A stretch of 5,923 nt of DNA from NCBI GenBank assembly GCA_001803815.1, contig MHEL01000007.1:2042-7964 (forward strand), in the 5' to 3' direction. Made by a program: the position numbers and the translations under genes. Under the pieces are notes generated by a model. That model searched no databases and was not told the origin of the DNA. It was given only the letters and a program-made list of their open reading frames with translations. The stretch comes from Nitrospirae bacterium RBG_19FT_COMBO_42_15. Its GTDB lineage: Bacteria > Nitrospirota > CAKKRA01 > 9FT-COMBO-42-15. Positions 5,102 through 5,923 of the stretch are shown in pieces (within the stretch, counting starts at the first letter, position 1; each line of letters begins with the position of its first letter).

Positions 5102-5923
5102 ATGTTAACAGAGGCAATAATCAGTTTAGGAACAATCGGCTTTGCATTGGGCGCTGGGCTATCATTGGCAGCAAAGAAATTTGCTGTTGAGGTAGACCCG
5201 AAAGAGGCGGCAGCGCAGGCAGCGCTGCCCGGCGCTAATTGCGGGGCATGCGGTTATCCCGGATGCAGCGGCTTTGCCGCTGCAGTTGCGCGCGGAGAGG
5301 CGCCTGTAAATGCATGTGTTGTCGGCGGAGAGGCAGTTGTAAAGCAGCTTGCTGCCATAATGGGTGTAGAGGCATCGGCAAATGAGAAGAAGGTTGCTGT
5401 TATATTCTGCGCCGGCGGAAATACAGAGGCAAAGAAGAAGTTTGAATATTACGGCGCTCAGGACTGCAGGGCTGCAATACTTGTCGCCGGCGGAAACAAG
5501 ACCTGTTCCAATTCATGCCTTGGCCTTGCATCATGCGTCAAGGTCTGCCCATTTGATGCAATGGAGATGAATGAAAACGGTCTGCCGGTTGTATTTGAGG
5601 ACAAATGCACTGGATGCGGCAAGTGCGTTGAAGAGTGCCCGAAACAGATTATAAGCCTTATTCCTATTTCCAAAAAGGTGCATATCAGATGCAGCTCAAG
5701 AGACAAGGGCGCTGCTGTAAAGAAATATTGCAGCGTAGGCTGCATAGCCTGCGGAAGCTGCGTAAAGGTATGCCCATTTGAGGCAATTACGCTTGTTGAT
5801 AATCTTGCGCAAATAAATTATGACAAGTGCACAAACTGCGGCCTATGCGTGAGGGTATGTCCGACAAAAACCATTCAGGACTACATGAAGGAAAGATTTA
5901 AGGCATTTATAAAAGAGGGCTGC
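5102..5923 (+). CDS. rnfB: Rnf complex subunit RnfB, polyferredoxin (3' end outside window)
   Basis: RnfB receives electrons from reduced ferredoxin on the cytoplasmic side. The frame is open from ATG 5102, 6 bases after AAGGA (5091-5095), to the last base: 274 codons without a stop. A membrane anchor at about residues 4-24 is followed by the 4Fe-4S domain typical of RnfB, PGANCGACGYPGC, with Cys47, 50, 55 and 72. Four ferredoxin-type motifs come next: Cys135/139/145/149-Pro, Cys169/172/175/179-Pro, Cys214/217/220/224-Pro and Cys243/246/249/253-Pro. Further cysteines are at 103, 122, 197, 210 and 274. This suggests at least five [4Fe-4S] clusters, as in the long clostridial type and more than in the short proteobacterial form. 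Family lengths suggest that the stop is not far beyond the edge. It is the sixth rnf gene here, so all known subunits of the complex are present. Confidence 0.96.
   Translation, partial: MLTEAIISLGTIGFALGAGLSLAAKKFAVEVDPKEAAAQAALPGANCGACGYPGCSGFAAAVARGEAPVNACVVGGEAVVKQLAAIMGVEASANEKKVAVIFCAGGNTEAKKKFEYYGAQDCRAAILVAGGNKTCSNSCLGLASCVKVCPFDAMEMNENGLPVVFEDKCTGCGKCVEECPKQIISLIPISKKVHIRCSSRDKGAAVKKYCSVGCIACGSCVKVCPFEAITLVDNLAQINYDKCTNCGLCVRVCPTKTIQDYMKERFKAFIKEGC

Noticed and set aside
5382..5745. Short open frames on both strands within 5382-5745.
   Set aside because: They overlap the cysteine motifs of rnfB, whose own frame stays open to the window edge and explains the region. Their translations look like frame-shifted rnfB.

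Overview
The window carries one strand of tightly packed genes from an anaerobic or facultatively anaerobic bacterium. It holds the 3' end of glyA, then nrdR, then an Rnf electron-transport cluster in the order rnfC-D-G-E-A-B. rnfB is cut by the right edge. This order, and the long polyferredoxin form of RnfB, match the Rnf type known from Clostridia, Thermotoga and many anaerobic Gram-negative lineages, not the rsxABCDGE order of enterobacteria. A glyA-nrdR neighbourhood, moderate G+C and a dispersed-looking CCCCGTTAGAAA repeat are compatible with a Nitrospirota or Desulfobacterota-like genome. That placement is a guess; no marker gene here fixes the phylum.

Layout. Bases 1-240 are the end of serine hydroxymethyltransferase. 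Bases 241-332 are a short AT-rich gap with a weak hairpin, a T-run, and a good sigma-70-type promoter (TTGACC, 17 bp, TATACA). The -10 of this promoter lies inside a 15 bp palindrome, TGTATACAGTATACA. nrdR (333-806) follows, and rnfC begins 1 base after its stop codon. From there to the right edge the genes run without a convincing further promoter: rnfC (808-2241), rnfD (2329-3336), rnfG (3329-3886), rnfE (3883-4488), rnfA (4494-5087) and rnfB (5102 to the edge). Junctions are overlaps or gaps of at most 14 bases, except the 87 bases between rnfC and rnfD.

That one long gap contains the least ordinary structure in the window: a perfect 13 bp inverted repeat (2216-2228 / 2307-2319) enclosing 78 bases, with a smaller inner hairpin and a third copy of the ACGGGG core. 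It looks like a small MITE-like or REP-like palindromic element. Its left arm encodes the last residues of RnfC, and its right arm supplies the Shine-Dalgarno-like GGGG of rnfD.

How the genes work together. Rnf couples electron flow between reduced ferredoxin and NAD+ to Na+ or H+ movement across the cytoplasmic membrane. RnfB takes electrons from ferredoxin, RnfA and RnfE hold an intramembrane iron-sulfur centre, RnfG and RnfD carry covalently bound FMN, and RnfC carries FMN, two [4Fe-4S] clusters and the NAD(H) site. All of the expected cofactor ligands are visible in the translations. NrdR is the zinc/ATP-cone repressor of ribonucleotide reductase genes; its apparent co-transcription with rnf is the main contextual oddity. 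I see no evidence of a wholly new system. The points of interest are the palindromic element, the promoter palindrome, the nrdR-rnf linkage and small motif variants.
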